A stretch of DNA of 14,661 nt from BMS3ABIN04 sp965554225 (GTDB taxonomy: Bacteria > Bacteroidota > Ignavibacteria > Ignavibacteriales > Melioribacteraceae). Each line of letters starts with the position of its first letter. Position 1 is the stretch's first letter. Both the position numbers and the translations under genes were made by a program. Location of the stretch: positions 1 to 14,661 of the forward strand of contig CBEVZC010000075.1 of the NCBI GenBank assembly GCA_965554225.1, written 5' to 3'. Shown here piece after piece: positions 1 to 7,515 of this stretch. A model generated the notes under the pieces. The model saw only the letters and a list, made by a program, of their open reading frames with translations, made no database searches and was not told the origin of the DNA.

Positions 1-180
1 AAACAAGATATTTTAGAGGCTAAAAAGGTCGAGTTACAAAAGTTATTATCAGAAGATGAAATAATAAATCAAGCTAGTAAAAAATTAGGATTAATAAAAA
101 CAAACAATATAAATAAATTAATTATTAACAAAAGTAAGCTTAGCTTAATAAAAAATCTAGTCGATAAAAAATATGATTAA
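1..180 (+). CDS. ftsL: Cell division protein FtsL-like, 3' end only (partial)
   Basis: An open frame enters from the left edge and ends at a TAA at 178-180, giving 59 visible residues. The visible part begins with a charged, leucine-spaced helix (LEAKKVELQKLLSEDEII), then SKKLGLIK and a lysine- and asparagine-rich tail. This pattern, a short coiled coil followed by an A-x-x-x-L-G-L/M element, is typical of the periplasmic end of FtsL/DivIC proteins. These are small bitopic membrane proteins that join FtsQ and FtsB and activate FtsW-FtsI at the septum. The membrane segment and start lie outside the window. The assignment rests mainly on position directly before ftsI, where FtsL is normally encoded, because FtsL sequences are poorly conserved. 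The last 8 bases overlap the ftsI start. It could instead be an unrelated small coiled-coil protein. Confidence 0.72.
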   Translation, partial: KQDILEAKKVELQKLLSEDEIINQASKKLGLIKTNNINKLIINKSKLSLIKNLVDKKYD

Positions 181-2203
181 TTCCAGGGCTCTAATTTTAT
201 CTGGACTTATTTTTCTGATATTTCTGTTTCTTGTGGGAACTTTATTTAAAATTCAAGTAACTGGTCACCAAAAATATAAATCGCAAGCAGACAAACAGCA
301 AAATAAGCTTTATGTATTAAAAGCAGAAAGAGGTACAATTAAAGATCGTAACGGTGAAATTCTTGCGTATACGCGTCAGGATAATTCTTTATTTGCAGAT
401 TGCAGAATGTTGAATAGAAAGCCAAATGCTAAAAATAGATTAAAACTTGCTAAAAAGCTTTCCACTGTTTTTAAGAAACCTGCTTCTTATTATTTACGTA
501 TGATAAAAAGAGGGAAAGGTAATATCTCCCTGGAGAAAAAAGTATCGCAAGATAAAACAATTCTCTTAAACAATTTTGTAGTAGATGGATTTTATAAAGT
601 ACAGGATTACACAAGGGTATATCCTTATTCAAATTTAGCTTCTCATGTTTTAGGCGCCGTCAACAAACAATCGGCTGGTGTTGATGGAGTAGAAAAAATG
701 TATAATAAGTATCTCAAAGGGAAAGATGGATTTTTAGTTGTTGAAAATGATGTTATCGGTAGAACAGTTACAATTAATTACGACCAATCGGAAAACCCTG
801 TGCCGGGAGACAATATTGTTTTAACAATCAATAAATTATATGAAAAGATTCTTGAGAAATCTTTAATTGATGGAATTAAAAAGTATAAAGGTAAATCCGG
901 AATTGGGATTATAATGGATCCAAACACCGGGGAAATTTTAGCTTTGAGCAACTTTCCAAATTTTAATCCTTCAAAATATAATAAATACTCGGGCGCTGCA
1001 CGAAGGGATAGAGCTTTAACAGATACTTATGAACCCGGATCAACAATGAAATCTATTGTAATGTCTGTATTGCTGGATAAAGGATTGGTTGACCCAAGTG
1101 AAGTGATAAATACTGAAAACGGAAGGTATAGAATTAAAGGTGCTTATATAAATGATGCGCATAAATATAAAAGGCTAACTGTCTCTGAAGTTTTAGAGCA
1201 TTCAAGTAACATTGGTATGGTAAAATTAAGCGAACGAATTAGCTCCGGAGCTTTCTATAAAAGTCTTAGAGATTTCGGATTTGGAAATCCTACGGAGATT
1301 GACTTACCTGGAGAAACTAAAGGAATGCTTAAAAGACCGGATAGATACTCTGCTATTTCCAAAGCTTTTATTTCGCATGGTTACGAGATTTCGGTTACTC
1401 CATTACAAATGATTACTGCTTATGCCGCACTTATAAACGGTGGTTATTTATTGAGACCTTTTACGGTTAAGGAAATTGACGATGCCGAAGGAAATGTTAT
1501 AGTTAAAAATGATAAGGAGGTTATTCGCAGAGTTATAACTCAGATGACCTCTGAGAAAATTAAAAAAATGATGCTTGGTGTTGTTGAAAGTGGAACCGGA
1601 GAATTAGCACAAATGAAAGATGTTTACGTGGGTGGTAAAACAGGCACTTCTCAGAAATTAATAAAAGGACGTTATTCAAACAAATATTACAATTCCTCGT
1701 TTATAGGTTTTTTACCCGTACAAGCTCCAAAGCTGATTTGCTTAATACTTGTTGACTCTCCTGAAATTGGAAGATACGGAGGTCAAGTTGCTGCGCCTAT
1801 TTTTAAAAACATTATGTCAAAGATACTTGAAGTAGATTCTGATATTATTGAAAAGCACGAACGTATTGATAGAATAGGTAATCCGATTTCAAAAATAATT
1901 TTGGAAAATGAAAAAAAATCAAAAAGCAATATCCTTTCTACGGCAGATATCGCTTCGGAATACAAGGAGAGGTTAAAAATTAATTCTAAAAATATTAATA
2001 GAAAAACAATGCCGAATCTGAAAAACAGGTCTTTGCGTGAAGCCATATCAATATTAAATAGTTTGAATATTAAGTATAAAATAGAAGGAAACGGGAGAGT
2101 TGTCTATCAAAGCATTAACGCAGGTACGGAATTAAAAAAAGGGATCTTTTGCAAAATAAAAGCTAAACCTTCGGATGTATTAAAATCTATAACGGTTAAT
2201 TAA
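173..2203 (+). CDS. ftsI: Septal peptidoglycan transpeptidase FtsI (PBP3, class B PBP) with C-terminal PASTA-like domain
   Basis: Class B penicillin-binding protein that cross-links septal peptidoglycan in the periplasm, working with the polymerase FtsW. Residues 5-25 form one N-terminal membrane anchor. A dimerisation/pedestal region follows (RGTIKDRNGEILA around residues 53-65). The transpeptidase domain runs from about 240 to 550 and has all three active-site motifs: S290-T-M-K293 with the nucleophilic serine, S344-S-N346, and K489-T-G491. A charged linker (about 551-611) leads to one PASTA-like module at about 612-665, beginning MPNLKNRSLREA. At 676 residues it is longer than the 588-residue E. 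coli protein, and the tail explains the difference. The ATG at 173 is chosen because the membrane anchor follows at once; it overlaps the upstream stop by 8 bases, and no Shine-Dalgarno is evident. The stop shares one base with the murE start. A spore-type SpoVD is unlikely given the cluster context. Confidence 0.96.
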   Translation: MINSRALILSGLIFLIFLFLVGTLFKIQVTGHQKYKSQADKQQNKLYVLKAERGTIKDRNGEILAYTRQDNSLFADCRMLNRKPNAKNRLKLAKKLSTVFKKPASYYLRMIKRGKGNISLEKKVSQDKTILLNNFVVDGFYKVQDYTRVYPYSNLASHVLGAVNKQSAGVDGVEKMYNKYLKGKDGFLVVENDVIGRTVTINYDQSENPVPGDNIVLTINKLYEKILEKSLIDGIKKYKGKSGIGIIMDPNTGEILALSNFPNFNPSKYNKYSGAARRDRALTDTYEPGSTMKSIVMSVLLDKGLVDPSEVINTENGRYRIKGAYINDAHKYKRLTVSEVLEHSSNIGMVKLSERISSGAFYKSLRDFGFGNPTEIDLPGETKGMLKRPDRYSAISKAFISHGYEISVTPLQMITAYAALINGGYLLRPFTVKEIDDAEGNVIVKNDKEVIRRVITQMTSEKIKKMMLGVVESGTGELAQMKDVYVGGKTGTSQKLIKGRYSNKYYNSSFIGFLPVQAPKLICLILVDSPEIGRYGGQVAAPIFKNIMSKILEVDSDIIEKHERIDRIGNPISKIILENEKKSKSNILSTADIASEYKERLKINSKNINRKTMPNLKNRSLREAISILNSLNIKYKIEGNGRVVYQSINAGTELKKGIFCKIKAKPSDVLKSITVN

Positions 2204-3678
2204 TGAATTTAGCAGAATTATTAAATAAAGTGAAAGTAATTCAAGTGCTTGGACTTCCCGAAACACATAATGTAAGTAGTATAACAATAGATTCGAGAGA
2301 AGTTAAAAAAGGCTCAATATTTGTCGCCGTAAAAGGCTTTAAGACCGATGGACATAAGTTTATACCTGATGCAATAAGCAATGGAGCATCGGCTGTAATT
2401 TTGGATGATGCTTCGGCAATACCGGATGAAATATTTATTAAATCGGGCGTTACAAAAATTATTGTTGAAAACAGTAGAAAATCTTTAGCGGAATTTTCGA
2501 ATTACCTATTTGAAGAACCATCGAAAAAATTAACACTTGTTGGAATAACGGGTACAAAAGGTAAAACCACTACTTCATATTTTATGAAAAACGTATTTGA
2601 TAATGCAGGGATTAAATCGGGTTTGCTTGGGACAAATAAAAATATAATAGGTGATAGGGAAATTAAATCCAAGTTAACAACTCCCGAAGCAAATGAAATT
2701 AATTTTCTTTTAAATGAAATGGTGAAAGAAGGTTGTACGCATTGTGTTATGGAAGTTTCTTCGCATTCTCTAGCGCTTGATAGAGTTGATTATTTAGATT
2801 TTGACTTTGCAATATTTAGTAACATCAGCTCCGACCATATGGATTATCATCAAACTTTTGAAAATTATTTAGAGGCAAAGGAATTGCTTTTTGAGAACTT
2901 AAAAGAAACTTCTACAGCCGTAATAAATCTAGATGATAAGAGCTCAAAAGAGATAATCAGCAAAACCAATGCTTCCGTAAAAACTTATGGACAAAACACA
3001 AATGCTGATTTTATAATTTCTGATGTTCAATACAATCTAAATGGGACAAAATTTAGTATAAGTGATCACAATTCGAGCTATAGTATCAATACAAAATTGA
3101 TAGGAAAATTCAACGCCTATAATGCTACCGCCGCTTTTTCCACAGCTGTTTTAATGGGATTGGAAGCTCCGCTAATTGTTGAAGGGATTAAAAATACGCC
3201 CCAAGTTCCGGGCAGATTTGAAGTTGTGAGTCATGGAATAAAAAAAGTAATAGTCGATTATTCGCATACTGCCGGAAGCCTTAAAGAAGCACTTGAGGCT
3301 ATTCACCATATCAATTCAGAGAAAAAACCAATTTATACAGTATTTGGCTGTGGAGGTGATCGCGACAAGTTCAAGCGGCCTGAGATGGGAAGAATAGCTG
3401 AGGAGTTAAGTGATAAAGTTATTGTTACTTCGGATAATCCAAGAAGTGAAGATCCGAATAAAATAATCGAAGACATCATAAGCGGGTTCCGGGGAAAGAA
3501 TTATTTGATTATTGAAAATAGGGAAGAAGCTATTAAAACAGCAATTCATACTTCTCCAGTAGATGCAATAATTTTAATAGCGGGTAAAGGTCACGAAAAT
3601 TATCAAGAGATAAACGGAATAAGAAAACATTTTTCGGATAAAGAAACAGCAGAGAAATACTTAAAAGTTATAGAATGA
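2203..3678 (+). CDS. murE: UDP-MurNAc-L-Ala-D-Glu:meso-diaminopimelate ligase MurE
   Basis: Cytoplasmic ATP-dependent Mur ligase that adds the third stem-peptide residue to UDP-MurNAc-dipeptide. The N-terminal UDP-binding domain (about 1-105) has the ITIDSREVKKGSIFVAVKG stretch. The central ATPase domain has the P-loop GTKGKTTT (117-124), TTPEA (159-163), EVSSHSL (184-190) and NYLEAKELLF, where K226 is the likely carbamylated lysine. The C-terminal domain has GRFE (337-340), DNPR (411-414) and GKGHE (461-465). In this family DNPR marks meso-diaminopimelate specificity, against lysine enzymes that have a different tetrapeptide. Length of 491 residues is normal (E. coli 495). One oddity is DYSHTAGS at 352-359, where DYAHTPD or a close variant is usual. 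The start overlaps the ftsI stop by one base (TAATG) and the end overlaps murF by four. Confidence 0.97.
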   Translation: MNLAELLNKVKVIQVLGLPETHNVSSITIDSREVKKGSIFVAVKGFKTDGHKFIPDAISNGASAVILDDASAIPDEIFIKSGVTKIIVENSRKSLAEFSNYLFEEPSKKLTLVGITGTKGKTTTSYFMKNVFDNAGIKSGLLGTNKNIIGDREIKSKLTTPEANEINFLLNEMVKEGCTHCVMEVSSHSLALDRVDYLDFDFAIFSNISSDHMDYHQTFENYLEAKELLFENLKETSTAVINLDDKSSKEIISKTNASVKTYGQNTNADFIISDVQYNLNGTKFSISDHNSSYSINTKLIGKFNAYNATAAFSTAVLMGLEAPLIVEGIKNTPQVPGRFEVVSHGIKKVIVDYSHTAGSLKEALEAIHHINSEKKPIYTVFGCGGDRDKFKRPEMGRIAEELSDKVIVTSDNPRSEDPNKIIEDIISGFRGKNYLIIENREEAIKTAIHTSPVDAIILIAGKGHENYQEINGIRKHFSDKETAEKYLKVIE

Positions 3679-5054
3679 GAATTACAATAGAAGACATATT
3701 CAACTTAAGTACAGCCAGGATTTTTAATCCGGATAAATTTATCTCAGCTAAAACCGTTGTGATTGATTCACGGCAGGTGAGTAAGGGTTCCATTTTTGTT
3801 GCGATCAAGGGTAAAAGATTCGATGGTCATAATTTTGTAAAAACAGCGGTAAAAAACGGTGCAAATGCTATAGTAATAAGTAGACGAAAACTAAGAGAAT
3901 TTGACAAAATAAATATTCCCATTATAACGGTTAATAATACTATTAAAGCTTATGGCGAATTGGCTTCAATGTGGAGAAAAAAGTTGAACGCAAAAGTAAT
4001 ATCAATTTCAGGAAGTAATGGTAAAACTACAACTAAAGAAATAGTAGCTACGTTGCTAGAGGAAAAGTTTAATGTCTGCAAAACGCATTCTAATAATAAT
4101 AATCAAATTGGTGTACCCTTAACTATTTTTTCTGCAGATAGTAATTGTGAAGTTTTGGTTCTGGAACACGGTACTAATCATTTTGGAGAGATTTCCTACA
4201 CAGCAAAAATTGCTAATCCTGATTATGCTTTGTTAACTAATATTGGGGATTCACATATTGAATATCTAAATAACAGAGAAGGAGTACTGAAGGAAAAACT
4301 TTCTCTACTTGAACAAACCAAAGCAAACAATGGTATGATTTTTCTTAATATTGATGATCCGATGTTGAAATCAATAAAAAATAAATTTAAAAATAAAATT
4401 ACTTTTGGTTTCAAACAAAAGCCGGATATAAAAGCTGAATTATTAGGTTATACAATTCAAGGGAGTACTGAGCTAGTAATTTCAGGATATAGAAAGAATA
4501 TAAAAGTAGTATTGCCTATAGCCGGTAGATCCGCTTCGAATAATTACCTTGCAGCAGTTTCAATTGCTATTAAAATGGGATTAACAAAAAAACAAATTTT
4601 AGTTGGAACAGCTAAAATTAAATCCGTAAAAGGAAGATTAAATATTATAAACTATAAAAAATTAACTTTAATAGATGATACCTATAATTCAAATCCCCAA
4701 TCTGTTCGAGAAGCCTTTGAGGTGTTAAAAAGAAATAAACAGCACAAAAGTAAAATAGCAGTTTTAGGTGATATGTTCGAATTGGGAAGCAAAGGCATTG
4801 AATATCATAAAGAACTTGGCAGTGTAGTTAAAAAGAGTAAAGTTGATGCTGTTTTTACAATTGGTAAGTTGATGGAAAATTTTAACAACGAACTGATCGA
4901 TAGTAAAATTTATCACGAACATTTTAAAACAAGGAAATCATTAAAGAAATTTTTAAACAAAATATATTTAGATGACAGCGTTATTTTGATCAAAGGATCG
5001 CGTGGAATGAAAATGGAAGATTTTGCTGAAATAATTATAAAGAGAGCGGCATAA
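3675..5054 (+). CDS. murF: UDP-MurNAc-tripeptide--D-alanyl-D-alanine ligase MurF
   Basis: Last cytoplasmic Mur ligase. It joins D-Ala-D-Ala to UDP-MurNAc-tripeptide to give the pentapeptide precursor used by MraY. Visible motifs are DSRQVSKGSIFVAIKG in the N-terminal UDP-binding domain (31-46), the P-loop GSNGKTTTK (113-121), NNNNQIGVPLT (140-150), NIGDSHIEYL (189-198), DDTYNSNP (334-341), LGDMFELG (364-371) and KGSRGMKMED near the end (440-449). The DTYN and LGDM motifs separate MurF from the other Mur ligases. Length of 459 residues matches the family (E. coli 452). In LEHGTNHFGEI (163-173) a histidine sits where methionine is usual. The ATGA junction gives a 4-base overlap with murE. The stop shares one base with the mraY start. 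Its place between murE and mraY is the classical dcw order; as I recall, many Bacteroidetes keep murF elsewhere. Confidence 0.97.
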   Translation: MRITIEDIFNLSTARIFNPDKFISAKTVVIDSRQVSKGSIFVAIKGKRFDGHNFVKTAVKNGANAIVISRRKLREFDKINIPIITVNNTIKAYGELASMWRKKLNAKVISISGSNGKTTTKEIVATLLEEKFNVCKTHSNNNNQIGVPLTIFSADSNCEVLVLEHGTNHFGEISYTAKIANPDYALLTNIGDSHIEYLNNREGVLKEKLSLLEQTKANNGMIFLNIDDPMLKSIKNKFKNKITFGFKQKPDIKAELLGYTIQGSTELVISGYRKNIKVVLPIAGRSASNNYLAAVSIAIKMGLTKKQILVGTAKIKSVKGRLNIINYKKLTLIDDTYNSNPQSVREAFEVLKRNKQHKSKIAVLGDMFELGSKGIEYHKELGSVVKKSKVDAVFTIGKLMENFNNELIDSKIYHEHFKTRKSLKKFLNKIYLDDSVILIKGSRGMKMEDFAEIIIKRAA

Positions 5055-6163
5055 TGTTTTATTACTTATTTGACTATATAAATAAAACATTTAATCCCCC
5101 GGGGTTTGATGTGTTCCGATATCTTTCGTTTAGATCTTCTCTTTCAGCAATAACAGCATTGTTCTTAGCCTTTTATATTGGGCCGAAAGTAATTTCTTAT
5201 CTGCAGAGAAAGCAAATTGGTCAGACAATAAGGAAAGTAGGTCCCAAAAGTCATTTTAGTAAAGCCGGTACGCCAACTATGGGCGGAATAATATTAATAT
5301 TCTCCGTTGTTTTGCCTGTCCTCTTGTGGGCTGACATCATGAGTATTTATATTATTCTAGTGTTGTTGGGAACAATCTGCCTTAGTTTGGTCGGGTTTGT
5401 TGATGATTATTTAAAAGTAGTTAAGAAATCTTCTAAAGGATTAATTGCCAGATATAAATTACTAGGACAAGTTCTTGTAGGATTAGCCATTGGGGCAGCT
5501 ATATATTATATGCCCGAATTTGCTCCTTATAATTCGCAGACTACGCTGCCATTTTTTAAAGATTTGAATTTTGATTTTTCATTTTTCTATATACCTGTTG
5601 TAATCTTTATTGTAACCGCAACATCAAATGCTGTAAATCTAACTGACGGGCTTGATGGACTTGCGGTCGGTACAATGCTGATTGTTATGCTTGCTTTAGG
5701 TGTAATTGGATATACATCAGGAAATAAAATTTATGCCGATTATCTTAACATAATGTATCTGCCCGGTTCCGGTGAGTTAACTGTTTTTATTGCCGCCTTT
5801 ATTGGCGCCGGATTGGGTTTTCTTTGGTTCAATACTTACCCTGCTCAAGTTTTTATGGGCGATACCGGTTCGTTAGCGTTAGGCGGAGCTTTCGGAATTC
5901 TATCAATATTAATAAAGAAAGAACTGCTGATACCGATTCTTGGTGCAATATTTTTTACCGAAACAATTTCTGTTATTATTCAGAGACTATATTTTAAATA
6001 CACAAAGAAAAAAACCGGAGTCGGAAAAAGGGTTTTCAAAATGGCACCTATTCATCATCACTTCGAAATGTTGGGATGGCCCGAACCTAAAATAGTAGTT
6101 CGGTTTTATATTATTACTATAATATTTGCAATAATCAGTTTAGCTTCATTCAAGGTAAGATGA
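5054..6163 (+). CDS. mraY: Phospho-N-acetylmuramoyl-pentapeptide transferase MraY
   Basis: Integral membrane enzyme that transfers phospho-MurNAc-pentapeptide from UDP to undecaprenyl phosphate, making lipid I. About ten hydrophobic segments are spread along 369 residues (E. coli 360), with the conserved polar motifs in the cytoplasmic loops. GTPTMGGI lies at 72-79, GFVDDYLKV at 114-122 with the metal- and substrate-binding aspartates D117 and D118, NAVNLTDGLDGLA at 192-204, and GDTGS at 269-273 with D270. APIHHHFE lies at 331-338, the histidine triplet diagnostic of MraY against the related WecA family. The start ATG shares one base with the murF stop; a weak purine run (AAAGAGAG) lies about 8 bases upstream. 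The end overlaps murD by four bases. No missing key residue was seen. Confidence 0.97.
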   Translation: MFYYLFDYINKTFNPPGFDVFRYLSFRSSLSAITALFLAFYIGPKVISYLQRKQIGQTIRKVGPKSHFSKAGTPTMGGIILIFSVVLPVLLWADIMSIYIILVLLGTICLSLVGFVDDYLKVVKKSSKGLIARYKLLGQVLVGLAIGAAIYYMPEFAPYNSQTTLPFFKDLNFDFSFFYIPVVIFIVTATSNAVNLTDGLDGLAVGTMLIVMLALGVIGYTSGNKIYADYLNIMYLPGSGELTVFIAAFIGAGLGFLWFNTYPAQVFMGDTGSLALGGAFGILSILIKKELLIPILGAIFFTETISVIIQRLYFKYTKKKTGVGKRVFKMAPIHHHFEMLGWPEPKIVVRFYIITIIFAIISLASFKVR

Positions 6164-7515
6164 TGGATATTAAAGATAAAAAGATATCAGTAATTGGAGC
6201 AGTACGTAGTGGTATTGGAGCAGCTAAATTGATAAAAAAAATGGAAGGGATTCCTTTTGTAAGTGATATTGTATCGAAAGAAAAACTTGAGGATGAAATT
6301 TCTTTATTAAAAAATGAGAAAATTGAATTCGAAGTTGATGGACACACAGAGAAAGTTTTTGATTGTGACTTGATTATAACAAGTCCTGGTGTACCAAATG
6401 ATTCATATGTTTTATCAGAAGCTTCTCGAAGAGGGATTAAAGTAGTAAGCGAATTGGAATTGGCTTCTTGGTTTTGCAAAGGTATTGTTATTGCAATTAC
6501 AGGTACAAACGGTAAAACAACTACAACCTCTCTTTGTGCTCACGTTCTTAATGAAGCCGGAATGAAATGTTATACCGCGGGTAATATTGGAAATGCTTTC
6601 TCTGAAATTGCTTTGGATGTTAAAGAGAATGAATATGTATCTCTGGAAGTTTCGAGTTTCCAATTAGATTATATGGAAGAATTTAAACCCAAGATTTCTG
6701 TGATGCTAAATATTACTCCGGATCATTTAAATAGATACAATAACAGTTTTGAGAAATATATAAATTCAAAAATGAACATATATAAAAATCAAAATTCAAA
6801 TGACTTTTATATTTATAATAACGACGATAAAAATATTGGGTCCAATTTACCTAAGAATAGTGTTGAGAAAATACCGTTTTCAATAAGTCGAACATTAAGC
6901 AACGGTGCATTTATTGATGAGAGTAAAATAATATTTGCAAATGGAGAGAATACAAAGGAAGTGATTTGCGGTAAATCTGAGTTGAGCATTAAAGGTGAGC
7001 ATAATTTACAAAATGCTTTAGCTGTAGTAAGTATTGCAAAAACGTTGGGAGTGGAAACAAATGAGCTGAGAAAAGCTCTAGTAGGTTTTAAGGGGGTTGA
7101 ACACAGATTGGAATTAGTTGGGGAAATAAATGGTGTGAAATATATCAATGATTCTAAAGCAACAAACATTGATGCTGTTTGGTATGCGTTAAGAAGTTTC
7201 GATGAGCCGATCTTACTAATTCTAGGAGGGAAGGATAAAGGTAATGACTATAATAAAATATTGGAGCTTGTAAAAAATAGAGTAAAGAAAATTTTTGCTA
7301 TTGGTTCATCTGCACAAAAAATATACGACTTTTTCTCGGATTTTATTTCAGTTGAAAAAGTCGATTCGCTGGAGGATTGTGTTCAAATAGCTTATAAAGA
7401 TTCTATACCGGGCGAAGTTGTTCTGTTATCCCCGGCATGTGCAAGCTTTGACATGTTTGATAATTACGAACACAGAGGGAAAGTTTTTAAAAATGAAGTA
7501 AAGAAATTACGATGA
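6160..7515 (+). CDS. murD: UDP-MurNAc-L-alanine--D-glutamate ligase MurD
   Basis: Cytoplasmic Mur ligase that adds D-glutamate to UDP-MurNAc-L-Ala. The N-terminal Rossmann-like domain starts VIGAVRSGIGAA (11-22) and includes ITSPGVP (73-79). The P-loop is GTNGKTTTT (115-123). GNIGNAF (141-147), LEVSSFQLD (162-170) and NITPDHLNRY (184-193) follow. The C-terminal domain has EHRLE (314-318), NDSKATN (330-336), LGGKDKG (355-361) and LSPACASFDMF (423-433). The KATN and SPACASFD motifs identify MurD among the Mur ligases. At 451 residues it is close to E. coli (438). The glycine-rich turn near the N-terminus lacks the usual second glycine. Two in-frame ATGs are adjacent (6160 and 6163), overlapping the mraY TGA; I kept the first, though either could be used. 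The ATGA at its end overlaps ftsW. Confidence 0.97.
   Translation: MMDIKDKKISVIGAVRSGIGAAKLIKKMEGIPFVSDIVSKEKLEDEISLLKNEKIEFEVDGHTEKVFDCDLIITSPGVPNDSYVLSEASRRGIKVVSELELASWFCKGIVIAITGTNGKTTTTSLCAHVLNEAGMKCYTAGNIGNAFSEIALDVKENEYVSLEVSSFQLDYMEEFKPKISVMLNITPDHLNRYNNSFEKYINSKMNIYKNQNSNDFYIYNNDDKNIGSNLPKNSVEKIPFSISRTLSNGAFIDESKIIFANGENTKEVICGKSELSIKGEHNLQNALAVVSIAKTLGVETNELRKALVGFKGVEHRLELVGEINGVKYINDSKATNIDAVWYALRSFDEPILLILGGKDKGNDYNKILELVKNRVKKIFAIGSSAQKIYDFFSDFISVEKVDSLEDCVQIAYKDSIPGEVVLLSPACASFDMFDNYEHRGKVFKNEVKKLR

Noticed and set aside
6160..6165. Possible frameshift or duplicated start at the mraY/murD junction (ATGATG)
   Set aside because: Both ATGs are in the murD frame and the mraY TGA overlaps them, a normal coupled junction. 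Only the choice between two adjacent starts is uncertain.
6150..7169. Several - strand open frames opposite murD (60-120 codons)
   Set aside because: All lie over conserved MurD motifs, have no ribosome site or family resemblance, and are expected by chance in such AT-rich DNA.
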